A DNA stretch of 64,000 nt from Gnetum montanum. Taxonomy: Eukaryota; Streptophyta; Gnetopsida; Gnetales; Gnetaceae. Of this stretch, positions 1-11,007 are shown one piece after another. The notes beneath the pieces are model-generated. The model saw nothing but the letters and a program-made list of their open reading frames with translations, was not told the DNA's origin and did not search any database. Positions within the stretch are counted from its first letter, which is position 1, and every line of letters starts with the position of its first letter. The position numbers and the translations under genes are program-made. The DNA is taken from contig MNCI01029140.1 of NCBI GenBank assembly GCA_015680685.1, positions 189,396 to 253,395 of the forward strand, given 5' to 3'.

Positions 1-233
1 CGCCTAGCTTGCTCAAGCTCAGCTTGCACATACCAGCTTGCTCAAGCTTAGGTTGCATAAACCCAGCTTGCTAAAGCTTAGCTTGCACATGCCCAGCTTT
101 CTCAAGCTTAGCTTGCATACAATCAGCTTGCACATGCCTAGCTTGCTCAAGCTCAGTTTGCATTAGCCCAACTTACTCAAGCTTAGCTTGCATACACCTA
201 GCTTGCTCAAGCTCAACTTGCATACGCTACTTA
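1..233. repeat. 30-bp tandem repeat array
   Basis: About seven imperfect 30-bp units built on AGCTTGCTCAAGCTTAGCTT, open at the window start. Thirty bases are ten codons. In the frame that continues into the gag-like region the array reads as a decapeptide repeat of the type PSLLKLSLHM. One unit is shortened to about 15 bp near 121-135. The array is either the N-terminal end of the adjoining retroelement polyprotein or repeat DNA in its leader; no ATG decides this. Confidence 0.85.
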
Positions 234-239
234 CACACA

Positions 240-2463
240 TTCAACTAGTCAAGCCAGTTACACACATGGAATCTTCTCAGATCAAAGCAGCATTGCCTTT
301 TCTAGACCTTAATGCTGAAATCTCAAATCCTGTGATCGCAATTGAACCCATAGTCACTGTTGGAGAGATGAATCCTCAAGGGCCAACTTGCCGGTCACTT
401 ATGTTACAAGGCAAAGATCCCACTTATACAATTCTCACCCTGGAGCAATACAACTTTATCTACATAAAGATCGAAGCTAACCTACCCAACGACCGCACAG
501 AAATAGAAAAAAATGACATTATGAACTCATCTATAAGGGAGGCCATAACTTTACTCCTTCATCGTATGATGTCATACCCCTCTTTGAATCCCATTATGAA
601 CTCATATCCTAGCTCCTCATGCAAAGGAATCAAACCTTGCAACAACCCACCATAGAGCCTCAAAGTGGGGATGAGGAAGATGATTTCGTAGCTCAATCTG
701 AACATGGGGATTCGTACCACACTCTCAGTCCTCATGCTTACGTGAATCCATTATTCCATTCTTTCATGGGAGAGACTATGCCTCTTCATGCATCTATAAG
801 CACTCAAGCATCTATTTCTCAATAGGAAGCATCTACCTCCATTCCTTCTTTCTCTACAACCAACACCCAATTCAATGCGTCCATCCCAGTCATTCCTCCA
901 ATCACCACATTACCTTCTCTCTCGCAAGTACAATTCCAACAACTCTCCTCTCACTCTAATTTAGGATCGACCTTCTGACCCCAAATAATTGGGATGCCAT
1001 CTATGATACCCAGTTCTACATCTACCCATTCCATACCTTCCATGCAAATCCAAGGAACACCCTTCATTACTTCAACTCAATAGGTTCAGGGTATTTCCTC
1101 ACAACTTGTGACTAGGCAGTGACCTATACTTGTCATTCAACAACATCAACCTACTTACTATAGCATACCACCCGTTGCAATCCCATTTGTGAATGTTCCT
1201 GAAATGTGACCATTTACAATCCAACAGTCATCTTTCCCTCTAATCACATAATATTCTAACTATTACCACATGCAATCTAACTGACCAGCTGGTCCACCTA
1301 GTGCTCAAGAATGGGCAGATGCTAGAAAGATGATGCAATTGTTAACCAATGAAGTAAAGCACCATAAGATTGCAAACACTAAAGAATTCAAGGTTTTGGA
1401 CTTCTATCAAGATGATCTGATTAGCTCTTCAGTGCCACCATTGACTTGACCAAAAAGAATTTCATTGCTACAACTAACGAAGTATAACAGAGAGGGGGAT
1501 CCAAATGCTCACCTAGTGAGATTCCGATTAGAGTGTCTATTACTTCAAGCCTGGCCTCATGCAATCCTACGTGTTTTTGCCATGTCCTTAACTGGAAAAA
1601 CTTTAGACTAGTACCGAGATCTGCTGAGTAACTCTATATCCTCTCTAGAAGATTTGTTACATCAATTTGTTACCTATTTTAAGTATAACCTGAAGCCTAA
1701 AGCCATGCTAGATAGTCTAATCTAAATAAAATAAGCACCATTAGAACTTGTATAGAAGTTCATCCAAAGATGGAGTGCCATCCTTAACAAACTTCATGAG
1801 CCTATCCCATAAATGTATTTACTTACAATCCTCAAGAGTGCCGTGAATGATTTTGTTAAGTCAAAACTCTATTATCTGAACGCTCGTACTTTGAGTCAAG
1901 TGTTTTTCCAAATCAAAAACATAGAAGAGGCAGCACAGACAAGTCATGACCCAGCTTACCTAACTTTCAAAAGCCAACATATGAAGAAAGATAAAGAAAA
2001 GTCCAAAACAACAGTTGCAGTAGTGGCAAAGACATTTCGACCCAACAATGCAAGACAAAATGGGAAAGAACCCACCACCCCCACTAGTCATAAAAGGACT
2101 ACTCCTACACCTACACCTAAACCATCCTCTGCCCAAACTACTAGTACAAGTCATACTCATACCTTGAAATGAAAAGATCTTTCCCAGTACACACCCTTAC
2201 CTGTGAAGCCTTCACAACTACTGGACCAACTTCTAAAAGCTGGGTTGATTCAACATAAGCAAATGTCTCCTATAGCATCCCAAAAACATAACCGATACTA
2301 TGATTTGGTTAAAAACCCAACGTTGACAACAGCTAATGAACCTCCTGTTCCAAGAGGTTTTAGGTTAGACAGATTCTATGAGTATCACCAACAATGTGGC
2401 CATGGGATTGACTATTGTTTCACCCTAAAACAAGACATACAACATATGATTTATAGAGGTTAG
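240..2463 (+). pseudogene. gag polyprotein of A1 (Tat/Ogre-like), degenerate
   Basis: The structural capsid protein of a Ty3/gypsy element. Open pieces at 188-655, 619-825, 1813-2172 and 2203-2463 lie in changing frames. The capsid core is readable at about 1310-1900: a segment beginning AQEWADARKMMQ, then a YNREGDPNAHLVRFR stretch and LLHQFVTYFKYNLK, the usual layout of the plant retrotransposon gag domain. At 2343-2463 a nucleocapsid-like motif of the form YH...GH....C..LK..IQ.MI matches the Tat-type zinc-knuckle variant. At least five in-frame stops and several frameshifts break it, so it is dead. The first piece has TTG, not ATG, at its apparent start, so I assign no start codon. Confidence 0.75.
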
Positions 2464-4030
2464 GTAGTCTTCGACAAAGCCAACCCATTAAGACCTAAAA
2501 ATTAGTTTATGGGGGTCTACAAAGATCCTCTTAACACCAAAGAGTCACCCTATGTGATCAACACCATCCATGTCAACAACAAACACAACCTCCCATGAAA
2601 GCCTTTTGTGATTCGTGTGTCTGCTAAAATCACGTCTATGCTAACACCTCCACAAGCTCTTTTTGCTACATATACATCTCCTACACCATGAAAACCATTC
2701 GTCATCCAAGTGCACCCTACGGTTGTAATGGAAAACATGCCATTGCAAAATTAACCCATCCCATTCATAATCTGGGTGCTAAAACATCCTAATGTGCAAC
2801 CCCCAACAATTCCCCTGTGACCCTCACAAGAACGTCTCGCTAATAGACTGACCAGGGAATGTTTGACAAAAGAATATTATGGTCATGAGTTAGGACCACC
2901 AAAACCCACACTGCTGAATGTTGTCCCTATGGTTCCAATCATTGATCAACCTAGCACGAGTCATCAAGACAAGAACTCGAGAGTGTCCAATGTCCCAAAC
3001 CTAATAGCCATAGTTAACAATGCAAAAAATCTTCCATGAGAGATACAAATGTTGGGTCAAATGGATCTAGTCTCAATAGATAAAAAAATTCCAAATAACA
3101 AAGACTTGGCTAGTACCCTAACCCAGGTTACATAGGCCTTAAAACAAAAGAACACCTCTCTAAGCCCATATGACCTGGTAATGACCTCCTTGGTACATTT
3201 GGAAGCTCTGGTACATATGTTGACTTCAATCCCTATTAGTGAAGACCTTCCTACGAATGAACCATCTATTTATGTCGTATTGTCTCCACATCAAGAATTG
3301 AGGTCCACATCTCTAGGATTCCATACCAATGACATTAAACGAGATAAAAAAATGGGAGAGGTCAATACCGCCCCTATGTTTATAACAATACAAGTTAACC
3401 AATTTAAGATACATAGGGTGCATGTCGATGAAAAGGAGGCAACAAATGTAATACCTTTCCCTTTCATTGAATGACTAGGCGTCATGGAACAAATACGACC
3501 AACAACAACATCATTCTTGAAATCTTTCAGTGGTTTCTGTGTCATTGTAAAAGGCATGGTTACCTTGGATTTATTAGTAGGGGATCAGTTCCCCACATCA
3601 GCCAAATTTGTAGTCATGGATGAGATGCCAGGGTTCAATATGATTTTGGGATGGCCTTGGTTAGCTCAACTAAAAGCTATATCCTCACTGATCCATCAAT
3701 AAATTCATCTTCCCTATGAGGGTGGTGAAATCATCGTACACGGGGATGTGGTAATACCACTTACTTCCTCACACGTAGAAACAAACCAAGGGTCAGAGGT
3801 TAAACTCTCTGAACCTAAGTAAGACATCGCTAGTGAAACCCTAGACATTGGCCAATATCCAACCTACGACCTTCCTAAATTGAAGAAGCATTGGAATATG
3901 TAGACATAGGAGGCATTCTGACAAATGTCTCTTGGTCAGAACTACCCTTTGACGTATCCAGCAAGAGGGATGGCGAGTACCAGATCAGGCCTACACATCC
4001 CACCCTTCACAGAAAATTATGAAAATTAAA
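2464..4030 (+). pseudogene. aspartic protease region of A1
   Basis: The pol protease that matures the polyprotein. Two adjacent open pieces (3181-3474 and 3484-3702, same frame, separated by one stop) carry the domain. The end motif MILGWPWLAQ corresponds to the ILGRPW box of plant gypsy proteases and is followed by the common ISSLIHQ continuation. At the active site the expected Asp-Ser/Thr-Gly reads DEKEATNVIPF, so the catalytic triplet is lost. The linker at 2464-3180 is proline-rich and full of stops. After 3720 the reading decays, and I find no RT start before ORF E. Confidence 0.7.
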
Positions 4031-4580
4031 GAAGCTAATCAAAAACTAAGATGAACTACCAAGTGTTCAGAATGATGTTAAACTAGCAAACGTCTGCAAT
4101 GACGTTCAACTAGCCACGATCAGAAATGATCGGTTCTTTTAAATTCATTAAAACAACTACAGTCGCCTCCCCTTATTTGACAAAGATGCAATAGTCCATC
4201 ATGAATTTAAACAAACACACATGGCCAAAAATGGCCTTAAAATAGAGAACAGTACATTACCAGTCTATCAAAATCTCTCTACGTCATTATCATTTACATT
4301 TTACAAATTACAATTTCCATTTATTTTATGTTTACTAGACATGATTCCAGTTTGCATTTATGTTCACAAATAAACTTGAAAAGAAAAATAAAATAAAATA
4401 TAAATATATGTAATAATAAGGAGTGTTAAGATGGCAATAGGATGATGACATATTGCACCATGATCATAGTTATATCTGTTCTCATACATCCCAAAAAACA
4501 ACAAAACAAGCTAAAAAACTTTAAAAAAAACTGACAAAAGAATTGACAAGACTGACAAGACTAACAAGCCAAATTTCCAA
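4031..4580. other. non-coding gap between protease and ORF E of A1
   Basis: There is no RT, RNase H or integrase here, although about 3 kb of pol would be expected. The stretch is AT-rich, with A-runs near 4380-4400 and 4515-4545 and several near-repeats of the phrase GACAAGACT at 4545-4565. It does not resemble the pol-to-ORF E spacer of A2, A3 or D. It is either the scar of an internal deletion or the proper spacer of a different subfamily. Confidence 0.6.
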
Positions 4581-7325
4581 ATGTCCAAGAAGAGGCAAAG
4601 GCCAACGACCTCATGTGGAGCATGCAGAATAGGAGGCACAATCATTCAACATCCATCAAGAAACCCCTATTACTACACAATTTGGTTAGGTAGAATGTGG
4701 AGAGGGCAGGGCACCCGAACAAGGACAACATCACATGATATTCCCAGAATGCATTCAAGCCATTCGGGAAAGGTCCACATCCACTAGAGTGATTGTGGAA
4801 CTTAATTTTGGACCTTTTATCAAATTTTCCCCTGAACTACTTAAGGATCAGCTCAAGGGATCTCCATTATGGCTTGTCTTCTTGCAAAATGGAGAATGGT
4901 ATTTGGGGAAAGCCTATCAATTTTGGCAAAATAAAGAGAAAGGCACCACCATAGACATTGGTGGAATATCAATTAATTTCTTTGCAAAGGCCATTAGAAA
5001 ATTTCTAAATCTTTTGAATACAGTGCCTAAAGTTGCTCATCTGTCCACCTGCTCTGATGCTAATGCAAGAAAAGTATGGATAAAGAGGATGTATGGAAAA
5101 GAAGATAAAACATATGGAGAATTGACCCTTGAAGAGAGAATTTATTTTAAAATTGACACCTATCACATCTTCCCAATAAAGGGGCTAAATAGGATCTCTT
5201 CCTATGCGACCAGAGGAAGCACAATCTTGATAGGAAAGGTTGATGTCAATTTTCCCCATTTGTATTTAACAAAAATATTAAGGCACTTCAAAGACTGCAA
5301 GATAAAAAATTTTGCATTTCCCTTTTCATGTCTAACTAGGAAGCTATGTCAATGTGCTAGAATTATAGGATACACTAATGACATCCCTAGAAAAGCTCAA
5401 AATGGTTCATATGCTAAATTACTGAAGCCATCAACACTAAGAAAAGATGTTGGTGAAACACTAGAGCTTGAACAAGAGCAGACGGTTGGATCCACTACAC
5501 CTCAAATAGTAGAGCCTAGGCATCTTCTAGACATGAGGCTCAACCAACAATAAGAAGTAGGACCCAGTACGTAGCCCATGGGCCAATAGGATTAGCAACC
5601 ACCACTGTCACCATAAGATTACCGACTATCAATGAGCAATCTCAAGGCCATCATAAAAATGGTTAGTTGGGGAAGTAGAGATGGGGCTAATCTCTTTAAG
5701 GTGATTGACGATGCTCTACATCCCATCATATCAATTGATCATGCAAGGGATGAGATCTCAATACAAACAGGAGGAGGGGAATCACATTGGTCACAATAGA
5801 TTTTGGGAAATGATGCATCATTTCAACTACAATTAGAAATTGGTGAGATTGCCACGATGGTGATTATGCAACACCAAGATGTAGCTAGAGGAACAAAAGT
5901 GATGAAAAACCACACCAAGGAATCATTCAATGTCCCTATTATGCCACCAACATATTTTACAAGAGCAAATAATGTGAAAGTTCTAGCTAACACCTCAATG
6001 ACTTCTATGGAACATGAGGATGCTCTGGATCAGTTGCTATGAATAGGAAAAGAAATGATGTCCTTATTTGACATCCCCCAAGATGTCACAGTGACATAAT
6101 CAAATCTCATTTCCACCAAAGGAAAGCTGGTCATGGCTAAGGTTAGGGCTGAACACGTAGAAGATGAACTAAGGAGACTCCAAGAAAAGTTCATTACCCT
6201 ACAAGCCAAAAAATAGGATCTATCCCAACTTGTTCCAACCAATTAGCTAGAATCATTTAGAATCAAGTAGCTCAATAAATTGCTAGCAGAGAATAAAATG
6301 GTGGAAATGGAAAAGGAGAGGATTGATTGGGATGTTTCAAAAGAATAGGATCAAACATACACACATGCAAAATCACTGAAGGCCTTAAAAGAAGAAAATA
6401 AACTCCTTGCTACCAAAAATATTCAGTTTACAATAGTTGAAAAAAAAAGAATGTTCTTGAAGAAAGTTTTCAGTAAATTCAAAAGAAATTAATAAGAGTC
6501 AACCAATACATAAGTTGGTTAGCTAGAGAAAAAAAAACCCTCTCAATGCAGGAGCTACATGTCATTCATCAGAAGACCTCCATTGAAATAAGTGCATGGA
6601 AAAATAAAGCTAAGCAACATGAAAAATCAAATGAGCATTTCCAAGATTATGTGGGGATGTATAAGGAGGTCATCGAAAAAGAGATCTGTATGGCTAAGGA
6701 CCACATCAACTCCTTTAGTGCTCAACACATTGACTAGAAAGCTGTACTAGATACTTATGCCTTCGCCCACCAAGTAGAATTAAAGAGCTAAGACCTACAG
6801 ATCTAAGATCTCATAGAATACATGGAGTTGTCAAATTTTTGGTATGCCAACTTGGCCATGTTAATAGCACGACACTCAAGAAGTGAGCTAGAAAAATATG
6901 TAGCTACTACCTATGCCAACTATGAGACACAGTTTGTTGAACACAAGAAGACATTGCAGAGACTAAAGGTAGAAAATTATGAACTAGAGGTGGTCAAAGC
7001 TAGCTACCAAGGCTAAAAGGATGTTGCAACAAACTTGGCTCGACAACTCACAAATTATTAGGAACTTAGAGACAAATCTCAAGCCTACATGGAGGAATAA
7101 TAGTTGTTAGCAGCATGACATGTCGAAGCTAATTAGATGTTCCCACAACTACCATGTTGATGGGAGGTGCCAACTATGTCAAACATTGGAACATCAGCAT
7201 GGATGACACATGATCCCTAGACAAAGGAAGAAAAACTTCAAGTGCTTCTTCAAAAGTATTTATTTATGAAGCCTGGACCATAGGATAAAGGGAAAAAGCC
7301 CATGGAAGAGCCACTACCACCAAGA
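4581..7325 (+). pseudogene. ORF E, copy E1: downstream accessory ORF of A1
   Basis: A protein ORF placed between pol and the 3' LTR, where Athila elements carry their envelope-like ORF. Four open pieces (4735-5553, 5803-6042, 6546-6737, 6822-7016) are separated by stops. The order of parts is: an N-terminal domain beginning LNFGPFIKFSPELL and ending near the KLCQCARIIGYTND box; a Gln/Glu-rich linker; long heptad-like coiled coils (about 6130-6210 and 6940-7010); and a C-terminal box ending in DP.TKEEKLQVLLQ at about 7210-7250. The same boxes recur in E2, E3 and E5. I see no signal peptide or membrane segment. The N-terminal domain resembles the family annotated as putative plant transposon protein; the function is unknown. 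Confidence 0.75.
4735..5553 (+). CDS. N-terminal domain of ORF E, 272-codon open reading frame
   Basis: The longest open frame in the window, starting at an ATG and ending at TAA. It covers the whole conserved N-terminal domain of ORF E: LNFGPFIKFSPELL near residue 24, GEWYLGKAYQFW near residue 54, ERIYFKIDTYHIFP near residue 135, and an FPFSCLTRKLCQCAR box near residue 200 followed by YTND. The equivalents in E2, E3 and E5 have stops every 30-80 codons, so this copy is unusually well preserved, although the coiled-coil part downstream is broken. An upstream piece in another frame (4581-4787) overlaps it, which suggests a frameshift in the original N-terminus. Expression is not shown. Confidence 0.55.
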   Translation: MIFPECIQAIRERSTSTRVIVELNFGPFIKFSPELLKDQLKGSPLWLVFLQNGEWYLGKAYQFWQNKEKGTTIDIGGISINFFAKAIRKFLNLLNTVPKVAHLSTCSDANARKVWIKRMYGKEDKTYGELTLEERIYFKIDTYHIFPIKGLNRISSYATRGSTILIGKVDVNFPHLYLTKILRHFKDCKIKNFAFPFSCLTRKLCQCARIIGYTNDIPRKAQNGSYAKLLKPSTLRKDVGETLELEQEQTVGSTTPQIVEPRHLLDMRLNQQ

Positions 7326-7512
7326 ATCACATGAGTTTCAAAACATTTTGTATTTTGTGTTTTGTTTTGGTGTCCTAATTTTGTTTTCTATAGTCCCACA
7401 CTGTAGCATGAAATAATCCATAGTCAATTCATAATCCCATACCTATCCACTATGTAATCAAATAAACTTGTTTCTAATTTTGTTTGACTCGAGGATAAGT
7501 TTTTATTCAGTC

Positions 7513-7521
7513 ATTGGGGGA
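7513..7521 (+). other. polypurine tract of A1
   Basis: The purine-rich ATTGGGGGA lies directly before the TGATGA that opens L1. Comparable tracts (CATGGGGGTA, CATGAGGGTA, TTGGGGTA) precede the 3' LTRs of A2, A5 and A4. This is the plus-strand primer site of reverse transcription and shows that L1 is a 3' LTR. Confidence 0.75.
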
Positions 7522-8376
7522 TGATGAATTGTGGTTTGCTAGGCCCTAATATCGGGTACATGATATCGCATACACAATATCGTAGCTTGGATACGATATT
7601 GTATACACGATATCGTGATACTTGTGTTAGCCTATAAATATAGCACTCAGATGCACGAGGAAGAGTCATTAGAGCATTAGAGATTATTTTAGTCATTAGC
7701 AGTATTTTTATCAATTTTAGTTTTCAGTTCTTTCCCAAGTTCATGCCTACAGTGTGATGCTTGTAACTGTATGGAACCTTTGTTTCAGTGTGATTTACTT
7801 GGACATGCACATAATTGGCAATAAAGATCAAGATTACTCCATCATTGCAGCATTCACTTAGTTTTTAATTATTTAATTGTTGATTATTATTTATTATTTT
7901 CTTAGTTAATATTTCTTTTATTAGTTGCTAAATGCAAAATGAGTACATCTTAATAACGAACATTTAAGTGTGACTACGAGGTAACCCAATAACATATCTA
8001 GTAGTGCATCGAGTAATGTGCGCTTGGTAATCCCAGAAGTAGTACACGAAGTCCAAGATGCATATGAATGATTAAGGATGGATGCTCATCACACTTAGGC
8101 TAGCTTAGATTTTATTTCCTATTGCTTATTAGCTTAAAAAAATTATTTCTCATTATCTTTAGGAGTAGCATAGTATTAGAAATCACATCATACAGCTCAC
8201 TCTAAACAAAACCATATGTGACAAAGCAAATACTAGTCTAGGTGGGAAGAAAACGAACTGTGATCAACGAATAACTATCTAGGTGCCACAACTAGTCCAT
8301 CCGTAGAGTTTGACTGGATCACACATACACGCTCGTATTCATATGGCTGAGCATAGGGGTACCTCACTACTCATCA
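7522..8376 (+). repeat. LTR L1 (3' LTR of A1; GATATCG-type U3)
   Basis: An 855-bp LTR with terminal TGATGA and TCATCA. The U3 carries repeated GATATCG/CGATAT palindromes at about 7548-7618, then a TATA box (TATAAATA, 7633-7640) and a poly(A) signal (AATAAA, 7820-7825). The U5-side block with GTAATCCCAG at about 8027-8036 is shared with the other LTRs. No primer-binding site follows, in agreement with a 3' LTR. The U3 differs completely from L2, L3, L4 and L7 but resembles L9. Confidence 0.85.
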
Positions 8377-8878
8377 AAGAGCTCTACTATGTTACTAATG
8401 AACAAATTCCTTAACTGTAGTAGGTGCACACATTTATATAAGCAAGACTAAACACTTTGTTGATGCATATGTGTTGATGCATCAAATCATGCCTCGATGG
8501 ATGCATGTTATCATGGATGGGTCAATAGGTACATGTCAACATGACCACATTGACACAACTGATTGATGATTCATTAGAAGGACTATATCAAATCTAAAGA
8601 TTACTTTAGAAAAGCTAAAGTAGAGTTGGAGAAACCATGAGACATCTATAGATTGATTTATAAATAGTTTGCTTGTTATGTAAGAAACTGCATGTATTTA
8701 TTATGATGAAGATTAATAGAATTGCATTGCTTGAACGTTTTCCCTAGTTTGGTAAGGAATTTGGGATCACTTTCTGTACTATCATTTTTGTCATAATGGC
8801 ATCACATGTGTAGTTGATTTTCCTACTTTGTTGCACTACTGTTTTCTCTTTATTTTCTTAACCTCAATTTTTCCGACA
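8377..8878. other. unassigned flanking DNA after L1
   Basis: AT-rich sequence without a convincing reading frame. A stretch around 8620-8730, with a TATA-like TTTATAAATAG at 8660-8670 and an A-rich tail, has the look of an old copia LTR. I could not find both ends, so I do not call one. Confidence 0.4.
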
Positions 8879-9230
8879 CACATTGTCCATAGTTGCAATC
8901 ACTTTTTTCCAATCAATAGGGTAACTGAGGTTTTTCTGTTGACTGTTTTATAAGTCAACAAAAATTTCTTTCCAAATTTTTAATGATTAAAGACTTTAAG
9001 TTGCTTGTACATTTTTTGTAATCATATTCACATTGTCCATAGTTGCCATCATGGTATATGACTTTTATGTTCAACCTTGCCCATCATGACACTTTTTCAT
9101 GAATATCTTTTCACAATTTTGGTGTTCACATTGTCCATAGTTGAAATTAGGGTATGAATTTGATGTTCAACCTTGCCTATCATGACATTTTTTCATAACA
9201 CTAACAAAAAATTTACCCAAAATTTTAGTT
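8879..9230. repeat. three-copy degenerate repeat with CACATTGTCCATAGTTG
   Basis: The motif CACATTGTCCATAGTTG starts at 8879, 9029 and 9127. The last two copies share about 98 bp, including a TGTTCAACCTTGCC.ATCATGACA segment; the first pair is spaced 150 bp. There is no coding sequence. It is probably an internal tandem duplication in an unidentified old repeat. Confidence 0.7.
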
Positions 9231-9944
9231 ATAAATATGTACTTTGTAGGTCAAATTTAAATTTTTTTTAATCTAAGATAATTCATATATTAAAATCTCC
9301 AAATGTTTAATTATGAATTTTAAGTAAAATCCTCAAATCTCTTCTAAAATTAAATTTTCTTTCAGCCTAACTATTATTCTTAAAATTTCATTGAAGTTTG
9401 ACCTAATTGAAGTTTGATTTTAATTACTTATTCAACACTTGCTATCTAAATCAAATCAAATGATATTTATGTTTCTACCAAAACTATATACAAGTAACAT
9501 ACAAGAGAGTACTTAGTTGGTAGATATAGAAACCATTATTTAGTAAAATTGTTAAAAATGCCCTTGGTTTTATTCAAAATAAAAACTATAATAGCCTATT
9601 AGTAAAGAAATTGGAAAACTTACATAAAAAATTATGCATATGTAAATTTTAATTATATTAAAAGCTCATTGGCTTCTATAAGGCTAATGGACATTATGCT
9701 CAATTTTACTTTAGTATCCTTATCTGCTAATAAATCATGTTGAATCTAGCTGTACTATCCTTATTTGAAGATAAATCATAAGGGCATCGACTTTATAATA
9801 GCTCCATGCAATGAGGGAAGAAATACTTATATTTACATAATACTTTATATGTTTTGTTGAAATTTCTATTAGCAAGTTATTCTCAACTTCTCACAATAAA
9901 GCCAACAAGAGAATCTTAAGTGATTGTCTTAGATGGATAAAGAC
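9231..9944. other. AT-rich sequence, nothing recognised
   Basis: There is no open frame of note, no LTR end and no gene similarity that I can see. The base composition is strongly AT. It ends where the GC-richer aspartyl-protease fragment begins. Confidence 0.5.
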
Positions 9945-10213
9945 AATAACCTCACGATCACCAGCGTCGTGGGGGAGTTAAGGCGACTCGGGATATGGCG
10001 TTGGTGGTGTTTGTCATTGGCAATCATTCAGTGCATGGGGCCGAGCCACGTTGAGTTGGCGAAGACATGATGGTACGGAGAACATAGGCCATGCTTGTAA
10101 ATCACTCGGAATTGGCCCTCCTTCGCTGCCAGCGACGGGTCTGAAGAAGAACAACGCGTATCATGTGTAAATCGAAATGAGTTGGGGTTACAGCTACTGT
10201 AAAGGTGGAGGCC
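9945..10213 (-). pseudogene. nepenthesin-type aspartyl protease, N-terminal fragment (copy AP1)
   Basis: Read on the minus strand, this encodes the prosegment of a plant A1-family aspartyl protease. It starts near 10213 with a TFTVAVTPNSFRFTHD stretch, then CSSSDPSLAAKEGQF, then the family signature RVIYKHGLCSPYHH (usual form V.HKHGPCSP), then a FANSTWLGPMH segment with one stop, and an IANDKHHQRHIPSRLNS tract typical of the propeptide just before the mature enzyme. It breaks off there, before either catalytic DTG/DSG. Homology with AP2 and AP3 ends sharply at about 10213, where an unrelated + strand gene fragment begins. The CpG content is higher than in the surroundings. Confidence 0.75.
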
Positions 10214-10229
10214 CAGTTCTAGGTGCTGG

Positions 10230-10600
10230 GTGCTCTATGTGCAGGTCCATGCTCTTGCACCGTGGTAGAGCTCCTAGACAATTACAGGACTGTCATGGAT
10301 TTCACCGGGATTGGTGAGTACGGGCAGAGCTAGGTGCTCGTGGAGAAGCTAAAGCTTCGTTGCATCGAGCAGTTCAAGGAAGGCGAGCTTGGGATCGAGA
10401 AGCTTGCCCTAGTGGACTACATCAACGAGTTATTGACGAATTTCCAAGTCCATATTAATCTGTCCATCTTCAAATCATTGTCAAACTGGTGGGCAATCAG
10501 GCAGATGTTTCCGCTGATGTCGATCCAACGAATGACGAGCAGCCGAAGGTGCGGGCGGTGTTTTTGGACCTTACCTGCGATAGCGATGGGAAGCTGAATC
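10230..10600 (+). pseudogene. arginine decarboxylase (ADC) fragment
   Basis: Similar to the C-terminal half of plant arginine decarboxylase, the PLP enzyme that turns arginine into agmatine in polyamine synthesis. Frame one (from about 10334) reads VEKLKLRCIEQFKEGELGIE, then ALVDYINELL, then VHINLSIFKSL and WAIRQMFPLMSIQRM. These match the ADC order of a helix, GIE.LA.VD, YHVNLS.F.S, WAI.Q.FP, P.HRL. A one-base frameshift near 10530 moves the match to the next frame: NDEQPKVRAVFLDLTCDSDG, equivalent to the conserved R.VL.DLTCDSDGK. Homology stops after about 10580. It is about 110 codons of a protein of roughly 700 residues, without the PLP-lysine region. The copy is intronless here and broken. 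Confidence 0.75.
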
Positions 10601-11007
10601 AATGCAGACACCGACGCATGGGGTTTCAGCAGAGCCATTGGTAAAAATAGAGATGGTGTCATCTGAGGGTTTCAGATGAGGTTTTTGTCATTAGCGGTGC
10701 TTGTGGCATGGGCAATGACGTTAAAGTTGCTGAGGATCGACAGGATTTTAGCGGTGAGGTTTCCAAGGGTTTGTTTGGTAGTTTTTCTATGGTGGAGTGG
10801 TATTCTGGCGAGTTGGTGGAAGGGCAAGGCCATGTGGTCCATCACTGGTACCACCTCTACTTGCAGAGGGACAAGAAGAAGAAGGTTTCTCTTAGTGTCA
10901 GTGTCACCGCTCAACATAAGAAACATAGAATGGCAAGGTAGAAAGGATGGTAGAAAGGATGATGTGGAGATATGATTGATCCTCAATCAAAATCTCGAAG
11001 CGGAAGA
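10601..11007 (+). other. GC-richer segment, unrecognised
   Basis: This follows the ADC fragment without a gap and ends at a copia LTR. Open pieces exist on both strands (10676-10975 + and 10672-10986 -), but I recognise neither. The composition suggests former coding or promoter DNA of the same captured block. The last bases, AAGCGGAAGAT, resemble the GTGGGAGAT polypurine tract that precedes copia 3' LTRs. Confidence 0.45.

Larger units (their letters stand above)
1..8376 (+). mobile_element. A1: decayed LTR retrotransposon, Tat-like gag-pro, ORF E and 3' LTR
   Basis: From left to right it holds a repeat array, gag, protease, a gap where RT, RNase H and integrase would be, ORF E and an LTR of the TGATGA...TCATCA type, all on the + strand. 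The 5' LTR would lie left of the window. Gag and protease resemble the Tat/Ogre group rather than the gag of A2 and A4, while ORF E and the LTR are clearly related to those of A2-A5. It may be one element with an internal deletion of about 3 kb near 4030-4150, or two elements joined by deletion. I favour one element, weakly. Confidence 0.55.

Noticed and set aside
1-233. CRISPR-like array
   Set aside because: The units are contiguous tandem copies without spacers, in an evidently eukaryotic repeat context.
1960-2160. Minus-strand open frame with Cys/Arg-rich product
   Set aside because: Antisense shadow of the Lys/Thr/Pro-rich gag region.
3291-3557. Minus-strand open frame over the protease
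   Set aside because: Antisense shadow of the A1 protease, which has the recognisable domain.
7548-7618. Origin-like or recombination site from GATATCG palindromes
   Set aside because: Position in U3 upstream of the TATA box and recurrence in L9 fit LTR promoter repeats better.
8540-8760. Second copia LTR that would pair with 11008-11490
   Set aside because: Some LTR-like words, but no alignment to the copia LTR and no defined ends.
10672-10986. Possible gene on either strand (104 or 99 codons)
   Set aside because: No recognisable domain; the overlapping frames reflect GC-rich composition. Kept only as an unassigned segment.
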